Positions 1 to 8,581 of a stretch of 64,000 nucleotides of DNA are shown piece by piece. The position numbers were made by a program, and so were the translations under genes. Origin of the DNA: Ciceribacter ferrooxidans (GTDB lineage Bacteria; Pseudomonadota; Alphaproteobacteria; Rhizobiales; Rhizobiaceae); assembly GCF_004137355.1 (NCBI RefSeq), contig NZ_SDVB01000380.1, positions 124,001-188,000 of the forward strand, in the 5' to 3' direction. The notes under the pieces are model-generated. The model was not told the DNA's origin. It was given only the letters and a program-made list of their open reading frames with translations, and searched no databases. Position 1 is the first letter of the stretch; each line of letters opens with the position of its first letter.

Positions 1-118
1 TTCGCGGCGGCATTCTGCAGCCTATGTTCCCGCCTGGCAGCGTGCCGCGAAAGGGCCGCATTCGCAAATTCATTTATCAGAAAGACGTTATCGGTTTTTC
101 CGAAACATGTGGGTCAAG

Positions 119-249
119 GCCCCTCCCCAACCCCTCCCCACAAGGGGGAGGGGCTTTTCCCTCGAAAGCCACGGCAGGTCTGTGGCAAAGCGCTCCCGCA
201 AGTGTTCTCCCCCCTTGTGGGGGAGATGGCCGGCAGGCCAGAGGGGGAG
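119..249. repeat. Intergenic palindromic repeat, copy 1 of a two-copy family
   Basis: Two imperfect GC-rich palindromes flank a non-conserved centre. The left one reads CCCCTCCCC then AAGGGGGAGGGGC; the right one reads CTCCCCCCTTGTGGGGGAG followed by AGAGGGGG. A second copy with the same ends lies at 31357-31498. The architecture (two palindromes, about 130 bp, between genes) is that of rhizobial intergenic mosaic elements. The first 118 bases of the window show nothing I can assign. Confidence 0.75.
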
Positions 250-268
250 TTCACCAATGATTGAAGCC

Positions 269-1177
269 TTAACGTCCGCGCCCGCTTCGGAGTGTCTCGG
301 CGATGCCGACGAAGTCGCGCGCCGATTGCGGCAGGCTGGAACCTTTGCGCCAGACCATGCCGACCTGCACTACGGGCAGCGCGCCGGAGACGTCGCGGCT
401 CTCGATGCGGTCACCTTCCAGCGACCATGGCCGGTAGATGAGATCGGGCAGCAGCGCCACGCCGGCGCCGGTCGCGACAAGGCTTCGCACCGCTTCGACC
501 GAGCGGGTGCGGAAGGCGACATGCGGACGGGCGCCGAGGGCGGAGAGCAGCTTTCCGGTATTCTCCTCGATCTCGTCCACCGTCAGCATGATCAGGGGCT
601 CGCGGGCGATGTCGGCGACCGAGATGATGTCGGCGGAAACCAGCGGGTGCCCCATCGGAAGCCAGAGGCGGTAAGGCGAGGTTTCGAGGATCTCCGCCTG
701 CAGCGCCAGGCGGTCGCGCAGGTTCGAAATGACCATGACGGCGACGTCGAGCTCACCGCCGATGAGGAGGTGCTCGAGATAGGAGCCGTTGTCCTCGATC
801 GCGCTCACCTCGACATTGGGGCAGGCGCGGCGGTAGCGTGCCAGCAGGTCGGAGAGCACATAGCCGGCGACCAGCGAGGTGACGCCGATGTTGAGCGTGC
901 CGCCCTCGCTCTTGCGCGTCGTCGAGAAGGAATTGCGCGCGTCCGAGACGGTCGCGAGAATCTTCGTCGCATGGCGCAGGAACTGGTGGCCGTTGTGGGT
1001 GATCGAAAGCCCGCGCGGATGGCGGTCGAAGAGCTCGACGCCGAGGTCGCCTTCCAGTTCCTTGATCGCCTCGGTCACCGAGGATTGCGAGATCGAGAGG
1101 TTCTGGGCCGCCCGCGTCACCGAACCCTGCTCGGCGACGGCGACGAAATACTGCAGCTGGCGGAGGGTGAAGGCCAT
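269..1177 (-). CDS. LysR-family transcriptional regulator
   Basis: A 302-residue LysR-type regulator. The N-terminal winged helix-turn-helix (about residues 1-60) contains MAFTLRQLQYFVAVAEQGS and SISQSSVTEAIKELE; the rest is the periplasmic-binding-like effector domain. The ATG at 1177 is chosen because the LysR domain begins exactly there; the reading frame runs 42 codons further upstream without homology-like sequence. It is transcribed away from the EamA exporter that starts at 1387, so the roughly 210-bp gap probably holds both promoters and the exporter is a plausible target. The effector is unknown. Confidence 0.9.
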   Translation of the reverse strand: MAFTLRQLQYFVAVAEQGSVTRAAQNLSISQSSVTEAIKELEGDLGVELFDRHPRGLSITHNGHQFLRHATKILATVSDARNSFSTTRKSEGGTLNIGVTSLVAGYVLSDLLARYRRACPNVEVSAIEDNGSYLEHLLIGGELDVAVMVISNLRDRLALQAEILETSPYRLWLPMGHPLVSADIISVADIAREPLIMLTVDEIEENTGKLLSALGARPHVAFRTRSVEAVRSLVATGAGVALLPDLIYRPWSLEGDRIESRDVSGALPVVQVGMVWRKGSSLPQSARDFVGIAETLRSGRGR

Positions 1178-1386
1178 GGCGCCTTTAGAGCACGACTGCG
1201 GGTCCGGGAGCAAGCATTGCACCGGGCGAGGCACCTTCGGCTCACGGAGCTGCGCGCCCCGCGTTTCCTGCAAGGCAGGCTTGCGGAGATGCGGTCTTTG
1301 CAAACGTCAAGGGACGTATACTATCCGATGTTTCGATTTCTCTCTGCCCTCGCGACAAGCGGCGGGCCTGTCCCGTCAGTCGCTCC

Positions 1387-2286
1387 ATGAAATCCACACC
1401 TATCGGATACCTCTTCGCGCTGCTCGCCTTTGCGATCTTTTCGGTGCAGGACGGGGTTTCCAAGCATCTCGGCAGCGCCTATCCGCCGGTGCTGGTGGCG
1501 ATGATCCGCTACTGGGCCTTCGCGCTCTTCGCCGTGCTTCTCGCGATGCGCGGACGCGGCGGACTTTCGGCGGCGATCCGCACGCAGCGGCCGTGGCTGC
1601 AGATCCTGCGGGGCCTGCTGCTCGCCGTGCAAATCCCGATCGCGATCACCGCGTTCACGCGGGTCGGTCTTGCGCAGTCGCAGGCGATTTTCGCCTCCGG
1701 CCCGCTGATCGTCGCGATGCTCTCGGTGCCGATTCTCGGCGAGAAGGTCGGCTGGCGGCGCTGGACGGCGATCGTCGTCGGGCTCTGCGGCGTCCTCCTG
1801 ATCCTCGGCCCGAGCACCGCCGGCTTCAATGCTCTGGTCGTCCTGCCGCTCCTCGTTGCGCTGATCGGCGCGCTCTACGGACTGTGTACCCGTCTCGTCA
1901 GCCGGGTGGACGGGCCGACGACGAGCTTCTTCTATATCGGTGCCGTCGGCGCGGTGGCGCTGACAATCGCCGGCCCCTTCTTCTGGACGGAGATTTCCGC
2001 CTCCGACTGGAAGTGGATGATCCTGCTCTGCCTTACCGGCATCACGGCGCATCTCCTGCTCATCAAGGCCTATGACAATCTCACCGCCGTCGCCGTGCAG
2101 CCGATCTCCTACCTCCAGCTCGTGCTGGGGTCGATCCTCGCGGTGAGCGTCTTCGGCGAGACGCTGAAGCCGAACATGATCGTCGGCTCGCTGATCGTCG
2201 TCGGCGCCGGCCTCTTCACCGTCTGGCGCGAGAATGTGCTCGCCCGCAGGGCCGCACAGGCGGCGCAGGATGCGCCGGCGGCTTGA
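1387..2286 (+). CDS. EamA/DMT-family membrane transporter
   Basis: A 299-residue inner-membrane protein of the drug/metabolite transporter superfamily. It has about ten hydrophobic segments arranged as two repeated EamA halves; FALLAFAIFSVQDGVSKHL near the N terminus is the typical first-helix motif, and the second half carries ISYLQLVLGSILAVSVFGE. Members export amino acids, metabolites or purines; the substrate cannot be read here. It is divergent from the LysR gene, a common arrangement for a regulated exporter. It ends 20 bp before the convergent arsA stop. Confidence 0.88.
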   Translation: MKSTPIGYLFALLAFAIFSVQDGVSKHLGSAYPPVLVAMIRYWAFALFAVLLAMRGRGGLSAAIRTQRPWLQILRGLLLAVQIPIAITAFTRVGLAQSQAIFASGPLIVAMLSVPILGEKVGWRRWTAIVVGLCGVLLILGPSTAGFNALVVLPLLVALIGALYGLCTRLVSRVDGPTTSFFYIGAVGAVALTIAGPFFWTEISASDWKWMILLCLTGITAHLLLIKAYDNLTAVAVQPISYLQLVLGSILAVSVFGETLKPNMIVGSLIVVGAGLFTVWRENVLARRAAQAAQDAPAA

Positions 2287-2306
2287 GGCCTCGAAACCCG
2301 AGCGTG

Positions 2307-4061
2307 TCAGCTCAGGCTGCGAAGTTCGTCCAGTCCGACCGGCGGTTCCGGGCGGAAGTCCAAGGCATAGACGCGCTTCGCATACTTCTCCCGCACGCGG
2401 TCGACCTGCTCATGTTCGCCTTTCAGGCGCGAGCGCAGCAGCCGATCGCGGGTGCCGGTTGCAGCCATGCTCTTGTTGATCACCCAGCCATAGGGCTCGA
2501 TGCCTGCGCGCTTCAGGTCACCCTGCAAGGCGGCCGCTTCGGACACCGGCGTCGTCTCCGGAAGGGTCACCAGGATCACCCGCGTGTAGTTCTCATCCTG
2601 CAGGCGCATCAGCGGCGTGACGACCCTTCCGGGCGCATCGGGATCGAGGTGGTGCGTCATCTGCCTGTGATAGGCGCCGGTGGCGTCAAGGAGCAGCAGC
2701 GTGTGCCCGGTCGGCGCCGTATCGATGACGACGAAGGAGCTGCGCGCTTCGGCGACCACGCGCGAGAAGGCGTGAAAGACGGCCACTTCCTCGGTACAGG
2801 GAGAGGCGAGGTCCTCGCGCAGGAGGGCCTTGCCCTCGTCGTCGAGACCACGCCCGCGGGTCGCCATGATCTTCTCGATGTAGCGCTCCGTTTCGACGAC
2901 GGGATCGATGCGGTCGACCGTGAGTCCCGGCATCTCGCCTGCGACGACGAAGGAGAGATGGGCCGCCGGATCGGTGGTCGTAAGGTGCACCGCATGGCCG
3001 CGCTTCGCCAGCCCGACGGCAATCGCGGCCGCGACCGTCGTCTTGCCGACTCCGCCCTTGCCCATCACCATCACGAGGCCCTTTTCGCCGGCAGCGATCT
3101 CATCCACCAGCCTGTTGATCCCCGGCAAGTCGCCCGCCGCATTCGGCACGTCCTCCATCTGCGCCGGAGCTGCGGAAGACGGAGACAGCAGCGCCCGCAA
3201 GGCGGGAATACCGACCATGTCGAAGCCGAGCAGCGGAAATTCGTCACGCGGGCGGGCTGCGAGCGAGGAGGGCATGCTCGCGAGCGCCTCGTCCTGCTCC
3301 CGCACGAGGGCGGCCGCCACCGGATCAGTCGGGTCCGCGGCCCGGAAGCGGCCGTTGATTGCAAGCAGCTGGTTCGACAACCCGAGTTCGGCGAGTTCGT
3401 CCGACGTGCGTGCGGCCTCGCGGATCGCACCTTTGTCGGGGCGGGTCACGAGCACGATCATCGTGCGCGCTGGGTCTCCGAGGCAACGAAGTGCGCTGCG
3501 GAAGCGATCCTCCTGCATCTTCAGCCCGGAATGCGGGCCGAGGCATGAGGCACCGCGCTCGTTGGTCTCCAGGAAACCGGTCCACGCCTTCGGCAGGCTG
3601 AGGAGACGCAGCGTGTGGCCGGTCGGCGCAGTGTCGAAGATGATGTGGTCGAACTCGGGGGCATCGTCGGCGAGCAGGCCGACGAACTCGTCGAAAGCCG
3701 CAATCTCGGTCGTGCAGGCGCCGGAAAGCTGCTCCCGGACGGTCGATACCTCCTGGCTGTCGGCCTCCGGTCCGAGCTGTTCGATGACGCGCTCGCGGTA
3801 GTCCTCGGCGGCCTGCTCCGGGTCGATGTTCATGGCCGACAGGCCCGGGACCCCGGGGATGGGCGTCGGGGTGTCCGACAGGTTGACGCCGAGCATCTCG
3901 TCGAGGTTGGAGGCCGGGTCGGTACTGACGAGGAGGATACGAAGACCACGATCGGCGAGCGCTATGGCGCTCGCGCAGCTCAGGGAAGTCTTTCCGACCC
4001 CGCCCTTGCCGGTGAAGAAGAGGAAACGGGTCGGGTCTTTCAGTGCGCTGAACGGGGACAT
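2307..4061 (-). CDS. arsA: ArsA-type arsenical/antimonite pump-driving ATPase
   Basis: A 584-residue protein with two tandem ArsA ATPase halves. P-loops GKGGVGKT lie near residues 18-25 and 334-341, and each half has the signature DTAPTGHTL. The three cysteines expected of the metalloid allosteric site are present at C116, C173 and C422, matching the positions known in plasmid ArsA (C113, C172, C422). It normally energises an ArsB or Acr3 carrier, but no arsB, acr3, arsD or arsR is nearby. It lies about 90 bp downstream of sitD on the same strand and could be read through from the sit operon. The start has GGAAGG upstream. Confidence 0.93.
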   Translation of the reverse strand: MSPFSALKDPTRFLFFTGKGGVGKTSLSCASAIALADRGLRILLVSTDPASNLDEMLGVNLSDTPTPIPGVPGLSAMNIDPEQAAEDYRERVIEQLGPEADSQEVSTVREQLSGACTTEIAAFDEFVGLLADDAPEFDHIIFDTAPTGHTLRLLSLPKAWTGFLETNERGASCLGPHSGLKMQEDRFRSALRCLGDPARTMIVLVTRPDKGAIREAARTSDELAELGLSNQLLAINGRFRAADPTDPVAAALVREQDEALASMPSSLAARPRDEFPLLGFDMVGIPALRALLSPSSAAPAQMEDVPNAAGDLPGINRLVDEIAAGEKGLVMVMGKGGVGKTTVAAAIAVGLAKRGHAVHLTTTDPAAHLSFVVAGEMPGLTVDRIDPVVETERYIEKIMATRGRGLDDEGKALLREDLASPCTEEVAVFHAFSRVVAEARSSFVVIDTAPTGHTLLLLDATGAYHRQMTHHLDPDAPGRVVTPLMRLQDENYTRVILVTLPETTPVSEAAALQGDLKRAGIEPYGWVINKSMAATGTRDRLLRSRLKGEHEQVDRVREKYAKRVYALDFRPEPPVGLDELRSLS

Positions 4062-4150
4062 GAACGCCTTCCGGAGAGGGGACTCGATGGTACCTCAATA
4101 TCAAGTATGGACAATCCGCGGCTTGATCTCCAGCAAGTCTGGAGGGCGAT

Positions 4151-5008
4151 CTATCTCGAGACAGATTCTCGCGTAGCCGGTCTGCGGTGCGCCTGCCAGA
4201 CGGTGCGGATGAAGGCCAGAACGAAGATGCCGCTCATCAGCAGCACGATCGTCGGTGCCGGGGCGCTGTCGATGATGAAACTCAGATAGATGCCGGCAAA
4301 GGACGAGACGAGGGTGACGGCGAGTGCGACGAGGAGCATCGTCTGGAAGCGTCGGGTTACGAGGAAGGCGATCGCGCCCGGTGCGACGAGAAGCGCAACG
4401 GAAAGAATGATGCCGACGGCCTTCAGAGCGCCGACGACGGTCAGCGACAGGACGATGAGAAGGCCGTAGTGGAGGAGCCTAACCGGGAGGCCGATGGCGC
4501 GGGCGTGCATCGGGTCGAAGGCGTGCAGAAGCAGGTCCTTGCGTAGCAGGACGAGGAAGGCCGTCGCGGCAAGCGCGATGAGGCCCGTCTCGACGAGGTC
4601 GGCGGGCAGGATGCCCAGCATGTCGCCAAAGAGGATGTGGTCGAGGTGCACGTCGCTCTCTATCTTCACGTAGAGCACCAGCCCTAGGCCGAACATGCCG
4701 GAGAAGACGATGCCGAGGACGGTGTCCTCCTTCACACGGCTGTTCTCCTTGAGGTAGCCCGTCAGCAGCGCGCAAACGAGGCCGGCGGCGAAGGCTCCGA
4801 CGGCGAACGGCAGGCCGACGACATAGGCGATCACGACGCCGGGCAGAACGGCATGGGAGACCGCGTCGCCCATCAGCGACCAGCCCTTGAGCACGAGGAG
4901 ACAGGAGAGCAGCGCCATCGGCACGGCGATCATCAGCGTGACGGCGAAGGCCGACTGCATGAAGGGCAGCCGGAAAGGCAGGATTGCGAGGTCGATGAAA
5001 TCGCTCAT
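4151..5008 (-). CDS. sitD: Mn/Fe ABC transporter permease SitD
   Basis: A 285-residue ABC-3 family integral membrane permease, last gene of sitABCD. It has about eight hydrophobic helices and the motif LKGWSLMGDAVSHAVLPGV near residue 40, which is typical of SitC/SitD, ZnuB and MntB proteins. Start ATG 5008 overlaps the sitC stop by four bases (ATGA), implying translational coupling. With SitC it forms the membrane channel for manganous or ferrous ions delivered by SitA. The reading frame is open well upstream of this ATG, but that portion overlaps sitC and has no family features. Confidence 0.93.
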   Translation of the reverse strand: MSDFIDLAILPFRLPFMQSAFAVTLMIAVPMALLSCLLVLKGWSLMGDAVSHAVLPGVVIAYVVGLPFAVGAFAAGLVCALLTGYLKENSRVKEDTVLGIVFSGMFGLGLVLYVKIESDVHLDHILFGDMLGILPADLVETGLIALAATAFLVLLRKDLLLHAFDPMHARAIGLPVRLLHYGLLIVLSLTVVGALKAVGIILSVALLVAPGAIAFLVTRRFQTMLLVALAVTLVSSFAGIYLSFIIDSAPAPTIVLLMSGIFVLAFIRTVWQAHRRPATRESVSR

Positions 5009-5862
5009 GCTGTCACCTCCAGCGCGGCGCGAGCGCGGCGACGTGCGGCGAGGCGGCCGTGCTTCGGGGCAAAGACGAAGGCTGCGAGGAAAAGCACCGT
5101 CTGGAGCACCACGATGATGCCGCCGGTCGCGCCGTCGAGGAAATAGCTCAGATAGGCGCCGACGATGCTCGTCAGCGCGCCGATTGCGAAGGCGAGCGTG
5201 ATCAGCCGCTGGAAGCGGTCGGTCAGGAGATAGGCGGTCGCGCCGGGGGTGACCACCATGGCGATGACGAGGAAGGCGCCGACCGTCTGCAGCGCCGCCA
5301 CCGTGGAGGCGGCGAGCAGGGTGAAGAACAGTACCTTGAGGAAGCCGGGGCGCAGGCCGATCGAGCGGGCGTGGTTCTCGTCGAAGAAGGTGACCATCAG
5401 GTCTTTCCATTTCAGGGCGAGGATCAAGAGGCTGACGCTGCCGATGATGACGAGCTGCAATGTGTCTTCCGGCGTGATGGCGAGGATGTTGCCGAGCACG
5501 ATCGTCTGGATGTTCACCGAGACCGGCGAGAGCGAGACCATGAACAGGCCGAGCCCGAAGAAGGAGGTGAAGATGAGCCCGATGACGGCGTCCTCCCTGA
5601 GCCGGGTGCGCTGGTTGAGGAAAAGCATGGCGCTGGCGGCGAGCCCGCCGGAGAGGAAGGCGCCGAAGGCGAAGGGCAGACCGAGCATGTAGGCGCCGGC
5701 GACGCCCGGCACGATCGCATGCGAGAGCGCGTCGCCGATCAGCGACCACCCCTTCAGCATCAGATAGGCGGAGAGGAAGCCGCAGACGCCGCCGACCAGG
5801 CCGCTCACCCAGATCGCGTTGACCATATAACCGTAGGAAAAGGGCTCAAGCAGTGTGTTCAT
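5005..5862 (-). CDS. sitC: Mn/Fe ABC transporter permease SitC
   Basis: A 285-residue ABC-3 family permease, paralogous to SitD (shared motif LKGWSLIGDALSHAIVPGV). ATG 5862 is preferred: it opens MNTLLEPFSYGYM, the usual SitC start, and overlaps the 3' end of sitB by 17 bp, consistent with coupled translation. An alternative ATG 18 bases upstream is less typical. Eight or so transmembrane helices are followed by a basic C-terminal tail rich in Arg and Ala. It forms the channel with SitD. Confidence 0.93.
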   Translation of the reverse strand: MNTLLEPFSYGYMVNAIWVSGLVGGVCGFLSAYLMLKGWSLIGDALSHAIVPGVAGAYMLGLPFAFGAFLSGGLAASAMLFLNQRTRLREDAVIGLIFTSFFGLGLFMVSLSPVSVNIQTIVLGNILAITPEDTLQLVIIGSVSLLILALKWKDLMVTFFDENHARSIGLRPGFLKVLFFTLLAASTVAALQTVGAFLVIAMVVTPGATAYLLTDRFQRLITLAFAIGALTSIVGAYLSYFLDGATGGIIVVLQTVLFLAAFVFAPKHGRLAARRRARAALEVTA

Positions 5863-6733
5863 CGGACGCCTCCTGCCCACGCGGCGCGCCGTATATGACG
5901 AAGGGCCGTTCGTCGTCGGTGATGACCTTCACCTCGCGGGCATCCGCATCCTTGTGCAGGTCGGATCCGGCGAGCACGAAATGGCGGAGAGCTCCGCCGA
6001 AGGCGCGCTTCAGGTTCTCCTCGTTGAAGACTTCTGTCGTCCGTCCGGCAGCCAGCACCGTTCCCTTGACGAAGATCGTGCGGTCGCAATAGTCGGGCAC
6101 GCTGCCGAGATTGTGGGTCGACACCAGCATGACGCGCCCCTCGGCCCTCAGGTCCCGCATGAGGGCGACGATCTGTTCCTCGGTCGTGACGTCGACGCCG
6201 GTGAACGGTTCGTCGAGGAGGATCACCTGGCCTTCCTGGGCGAGCGCACGGGCAAGGAAGACGCGTTTGCGCTGGCCGCCGGAGAGTTCGCCGATCTGGC
6301 GCTTGCGGTAATCGGCCATGCCGACGCGGGCGAGTGCATCGGTAACCATGGCATGGTCGCGGCGGGAGGGGATGCGCAGGAAATTCATGTGGCCGTAGCG
6401 GCCCATCATCACCACGTCCTCGACGAGGACGGGGAAATTCCAGTCGACCTCCTCGCTCTGCGGCACATAGGCGACGAGGTTGCGGCGGAGCGCCTCCCGC
6501 GCCGACACACCGAGGATGGAGATGCTACCGGCAGCAAGTGGGACGAACCCCATGATCGCCTTGAAGAGGGTCGACTTTCCCGCACCGTTCACGCCGACGA
6601 GGGCGGTGATGGTGCCTTTGGGGATGTCGAAGCTCGCCGCCTTCAGCGCCGTGAGGCCGTTGCGGTAGGTGACGGAGACACCGTCGACAAGGAGCCCCGA
6701 AGAGCGGCTGCGCGAACTGCTGCCCATGATCAT
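5846..6733 (-). CDS. sitB: Mn/Fe ABC transporter ATP-binding protein SitB
   Basis: A 295-residue ABC ATPase with Walker A GVNGAGKS, signature LSGGQRKR and Walker B VILLDEPF in the right order. The ATG at 6733 overlaps the sitA stop as ATGA, which decides the start over the neighbouring ATG at 6727. It powers import through SitC and SitD at the cytoplasmic membrane. The C terminus, after about residue 245, is longer than a minimal ABC subunit and overlaps sitC, as in other rhizobial SitB proteins. Confidence 0.94.
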   Translation of the reverse strand: MIMGSSSRSRSSGLLVDGVSVTYRNGLTALKAASFDIPKGTITALVGVNGAGKSTLFKAIMGFVPLAAGSISILGVSAREALRRNLVAYVPQSEEVDWNFPVLVEDVVMMGRYGHMNFLRIPSRRDHAMVTDALARVGMADYRKRQIGELSGGQRKRVFLARALAQEGQVILLDEPFTGVDVTTEEQIVALMRDLRAEGRVMLVSTHNLGSVPDYCDRTIFVKGTVLAAGRTTEVFNEENLKRAFGGALRHFVLAGSDLHKDADAREVKVITDDERPFVIYGAPRGQEASDEHTA

Positions 6734-7620
6734 CCCGCAAGTCCTTTCGCAATCGTCGCCACCGTAACCTTCAGAAGATCGAGATAGGTCGGGACCGGGC
6801 CGTCGGCCTCGCTGAGGGAATCGACATAGAGAACGCCGCCGTAGAGCGCACCGGTTTCCGCCGCCACCTGCCGGGCAGGCTTGTCGGAAACCGTGCTTTC
6901 GCTGAAGATCGCCTTGATCTTGTGCGCGCGCACCGCATCGATGACGGCACGGACCTGCTGCGGCGAGCCTTGACTGTCGGCATTGATCGGCCAGAGGAAG
7001 ACTTCCTTCAGGCCTAGGTCGCGCGCAAGGTATGAGAATGCGCCTTCGCTCGTCGCGAGCCAACGTTCCTCTTCGGGCAGGGCGGCGATCTCGGCCTTCA
7101 TCGGTTCGATCTCGGCCCTGATCTTTTCGGCATAGGCCTTCGCGTTGGCGGCATAGACGTCGGAATGATCGGGATCGATCGCGGTGAGTGCCTTGCGGAT
7201 GTTCTCCACGTAGATCAGGGCGTTGTCCGGTGACATCCAGGCATGGGGATTGGGCTTTCCGTCATAGGCGCCGCCGGAAATGCTCAGCGGCGTGACCCCT
7301 TCGCTGACCACGGCTTCGGGCACGTTCCCGAGATTGGCGAGGAACTTCTCGAACCAGCGCTCGAGGTTGAGCCCGTTCCACAACACGAGATCGGCGTCGC
7401 CGGCCTTCAGGATGTCGCGCGGCGTCGGCTGGTAGTTATGGATTTCGGCGCCCGGCTTGGTGATGCTGTCGACTTCGGCAGCATCGCCTGCGACGTTGCG
7501 TGCGATGTCGGCGATGACCGTGAAGGTCGTAATCACCTTCGGTTTCTCTGCCGCGACCGCCATCCCGGCCCATCCGGAAAGCGTAATGGTGGCAAGCAGG
7601 CCGATGATCGTGCGCTTCAT
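6730..7620 (-). CDS. sitA: Mn/Fe periplasmic binding protein SitA
   Basis: A 296-residue cluster A-I solute-binding protein. A Sec signal peptide ends near AVAA-EKPK. The four metal ligands of the manganese/iron-type proteins are all in place: H61 (EIHNYQP), H126 (NPHAWMSP), E192 (TSEGAF) and D267 (VDSLS). There is no His-rich loop of the ZnuA type, so Mn(II)/Fe(II) is favoured over Zn(II). It is first in the sitABCD operon. Two near-identical TGCAAATCATTC elements lie upstream, suggesting control by the Fur-family manganese regulator Mur. Confidence 0.94.
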   Translation of the reverse strand: MKRTIIGLLATITLSGWAGMAVAAEKPKVITTFTVIADIARNVAGDAAEVDSITKPGAEIHNYQPTPRDILKAGDADLVLWNGLNLERWFEKFLANLGNVPEAVVSEGVTPLSISGGAYDGKPNPHAWMSPDNALIYVENIRKALTAIDPDHSDVYAANAKAYAEKIRAEIEPMKAEIAALPEEERWLATSEGAFSYLARDLGLKEVFLWPINADSQGSPQQVRAVIDAVRAHKIKAIFSESTVSDKPARQVAAETGALYGGVLYVDSLSEADGPVPTYLDLLKVTVATIAKGLAG

Positions 7621-7635
7621 GCAGGCTTACCCTTT

Positions 7636-7657
7636 TTGCAAATCATTCTCATTTCAA
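7636..7657 (-). promoter_or_regulatory. Putative Mur/Fur-type operator 1 upstream of sitA
   Basis: An imperfect palindrome with arms TTGCAAAT and ATTTCAA starts 16 bp from the sitA ATG. It contains TGCAAATCATTC, repeated exactly 53 bp further upstream. Rhizobial sit operons are known to be repressed by Mur with Mn(II); assignment to Mur rests on this context and not on a verified consensus. Confidence 0.6.
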
Positions 7658-7689
7658 AGTAGCTTCACTTTCGTGAATGTCAACGCAAC

Positions 7690-7704
7690 TGCAAATCATT
7701 CGCA
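7690..7704 (-). promoter_or_regulatory. Putative Mur/Fur-type operator 2 upstream of sitA
   Basis: TGCAAATCATTCGCA is a 15-bp palindrome broken at one base pair besides its centre. It shares its first 12 bases with operator 1. It lies between sitA and the divergent gene starting near 7808, so it could affect both. Confidence 0.6.
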
Positions 7705-7807
7705 ACATTCCTGCAAACTGCGCCATGCGATTAAAACTTCCTCAAGATCGGCGTGCTAGCAAAAGCCGTTGGTATTGCGTAACCGGGAGTGGTCCGATGG
7801 TGGTATC

Positions 7808-8500
7808 GTGGGGTTGAAGGGGCTTTTGAACATATTCCGCCCGTCCCGGAAGCTGGCACTCGTCTTCGGCGGCATTCTGGTTTTTTGCGGTGCGACGGGC
7901 TCTGCAGCCGTCTATATCGGTGCTGAAAAGCTACTCGGATCGACCTTTCGCGGGGCGAACGGACAGAAGTGCACCGAGGTGAAGACGGTCCTCATCAAGA
8001 AGAAGGATCGCCAGTGGATCCGCAAATACGTCTCGACCAACGGTGGAGACGGTCTTTCCCGCCTGAAGACGGCGCTGCGGGTCGCGGAGAAGACATTCGA
8101 GGAACAGAAGCCTGACCTCGTGCAGGTGGTGGTGATCGATGACGACGGGCCGAAGGACCGGGCGAACATGCGTGGTCATGCGATCGGCGCGGATGTCGTC
8201 TACATCCCCGATCCGTCGCGCGTGCCGGAGGTCGAAGGCGCTGACGTCTTCACCGCACGCTACATAGACCGCCCCGCGAACGAGAGCGGTCTCTTCTACG
8301 GTGAGAAGATCGTCGTTCCGAGCGAAGACGTCGAACGCATCGCGGCGCTGATGGACGACAAGTTCGACTGCGCGAAACCGGATGGTGCCCCCGAGACGGC
8401 GGCTGCCGGTGGCCACGGCGGCGATGCTCACGCCGCTCCCGCAGAGAAGTCTTCCGGTCACGGTGAACCGGCTCCGGCGGAGGCAGGCGGTCACGGCTGA
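7808..8500 (+). CDS. Membrane-anchored protein of unknown function with His/Ala/Pro-rich tail
   Basis: I do not recognise a characterised family. About 230 residues: a short basic N terminus, one transmembrane helix (about residues 18-40, LALVFGGILVFCGATGS), then a soluble alpha/beta-like domain probably outside the membrane (LVQVVVIDDDGPKDRANMRG, GADVVYIPDPSRVPE). A low-complexity tail over the last 40 residues has seven His among Gly, Ala, Pro and Glu. The start is uncertain: GTG 7808 is used here, but TTG codons at 7769, 7814 and 7826 are possible and none has a convincing ribosome site. It is divergent from sitA; the His-rich tail next to a metal importer hints at metal binding, which is inference only. 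Confidence 0.75.
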   Translation: MGLKGLLNIFRPSRKLALVFGGILVFCGATGSAAVYIGAEKLLGSTFRGANGQKCTEVKTVLIKKKDRQWIRKYVSTNGGDGLSRLKTALRVAEKTFEEQKPDLVQVVVIDDDGPKDRANMRGHAIGADVVYIPDPSRVPEVEGADVFTARYIDRPANESGLFYGEKIVVPSEDVERIAALMDDKFDCAKPDGAPETAAAGGHGGDAHAAPAEKSSGHGEPAPAEAGGHG

Positions 8501-8525
8501 CGCCCTGCACGAAGTCAGAGAAAAA

Positions 8526-8560
8526 CGAAAGCCCCGGATACGCTGTATCCCGGGGCTTCG
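8526..8560. terminator. Bidirectional rho-independent terminator
   Basis: Stem AAGCCCCGG (8529-8537) pairs with CCGGGGCTT (8550-8558). It lies between the convergent gene ending at 8500 and the lysS stop at 8582, with an A-rich stretch on the left and TCGTTTG on the right, so it can serve both directions. Confidence 0.8.
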
Positions 8561-8581
8561 TTTGTCTGCAGATCGGTCGGC

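Noticed and set aside
107-1390. A 427-codon + strand frame opposite the first LysR gene
   Set aside because: Shadow of LysR that also runs through a palindromic repeat.
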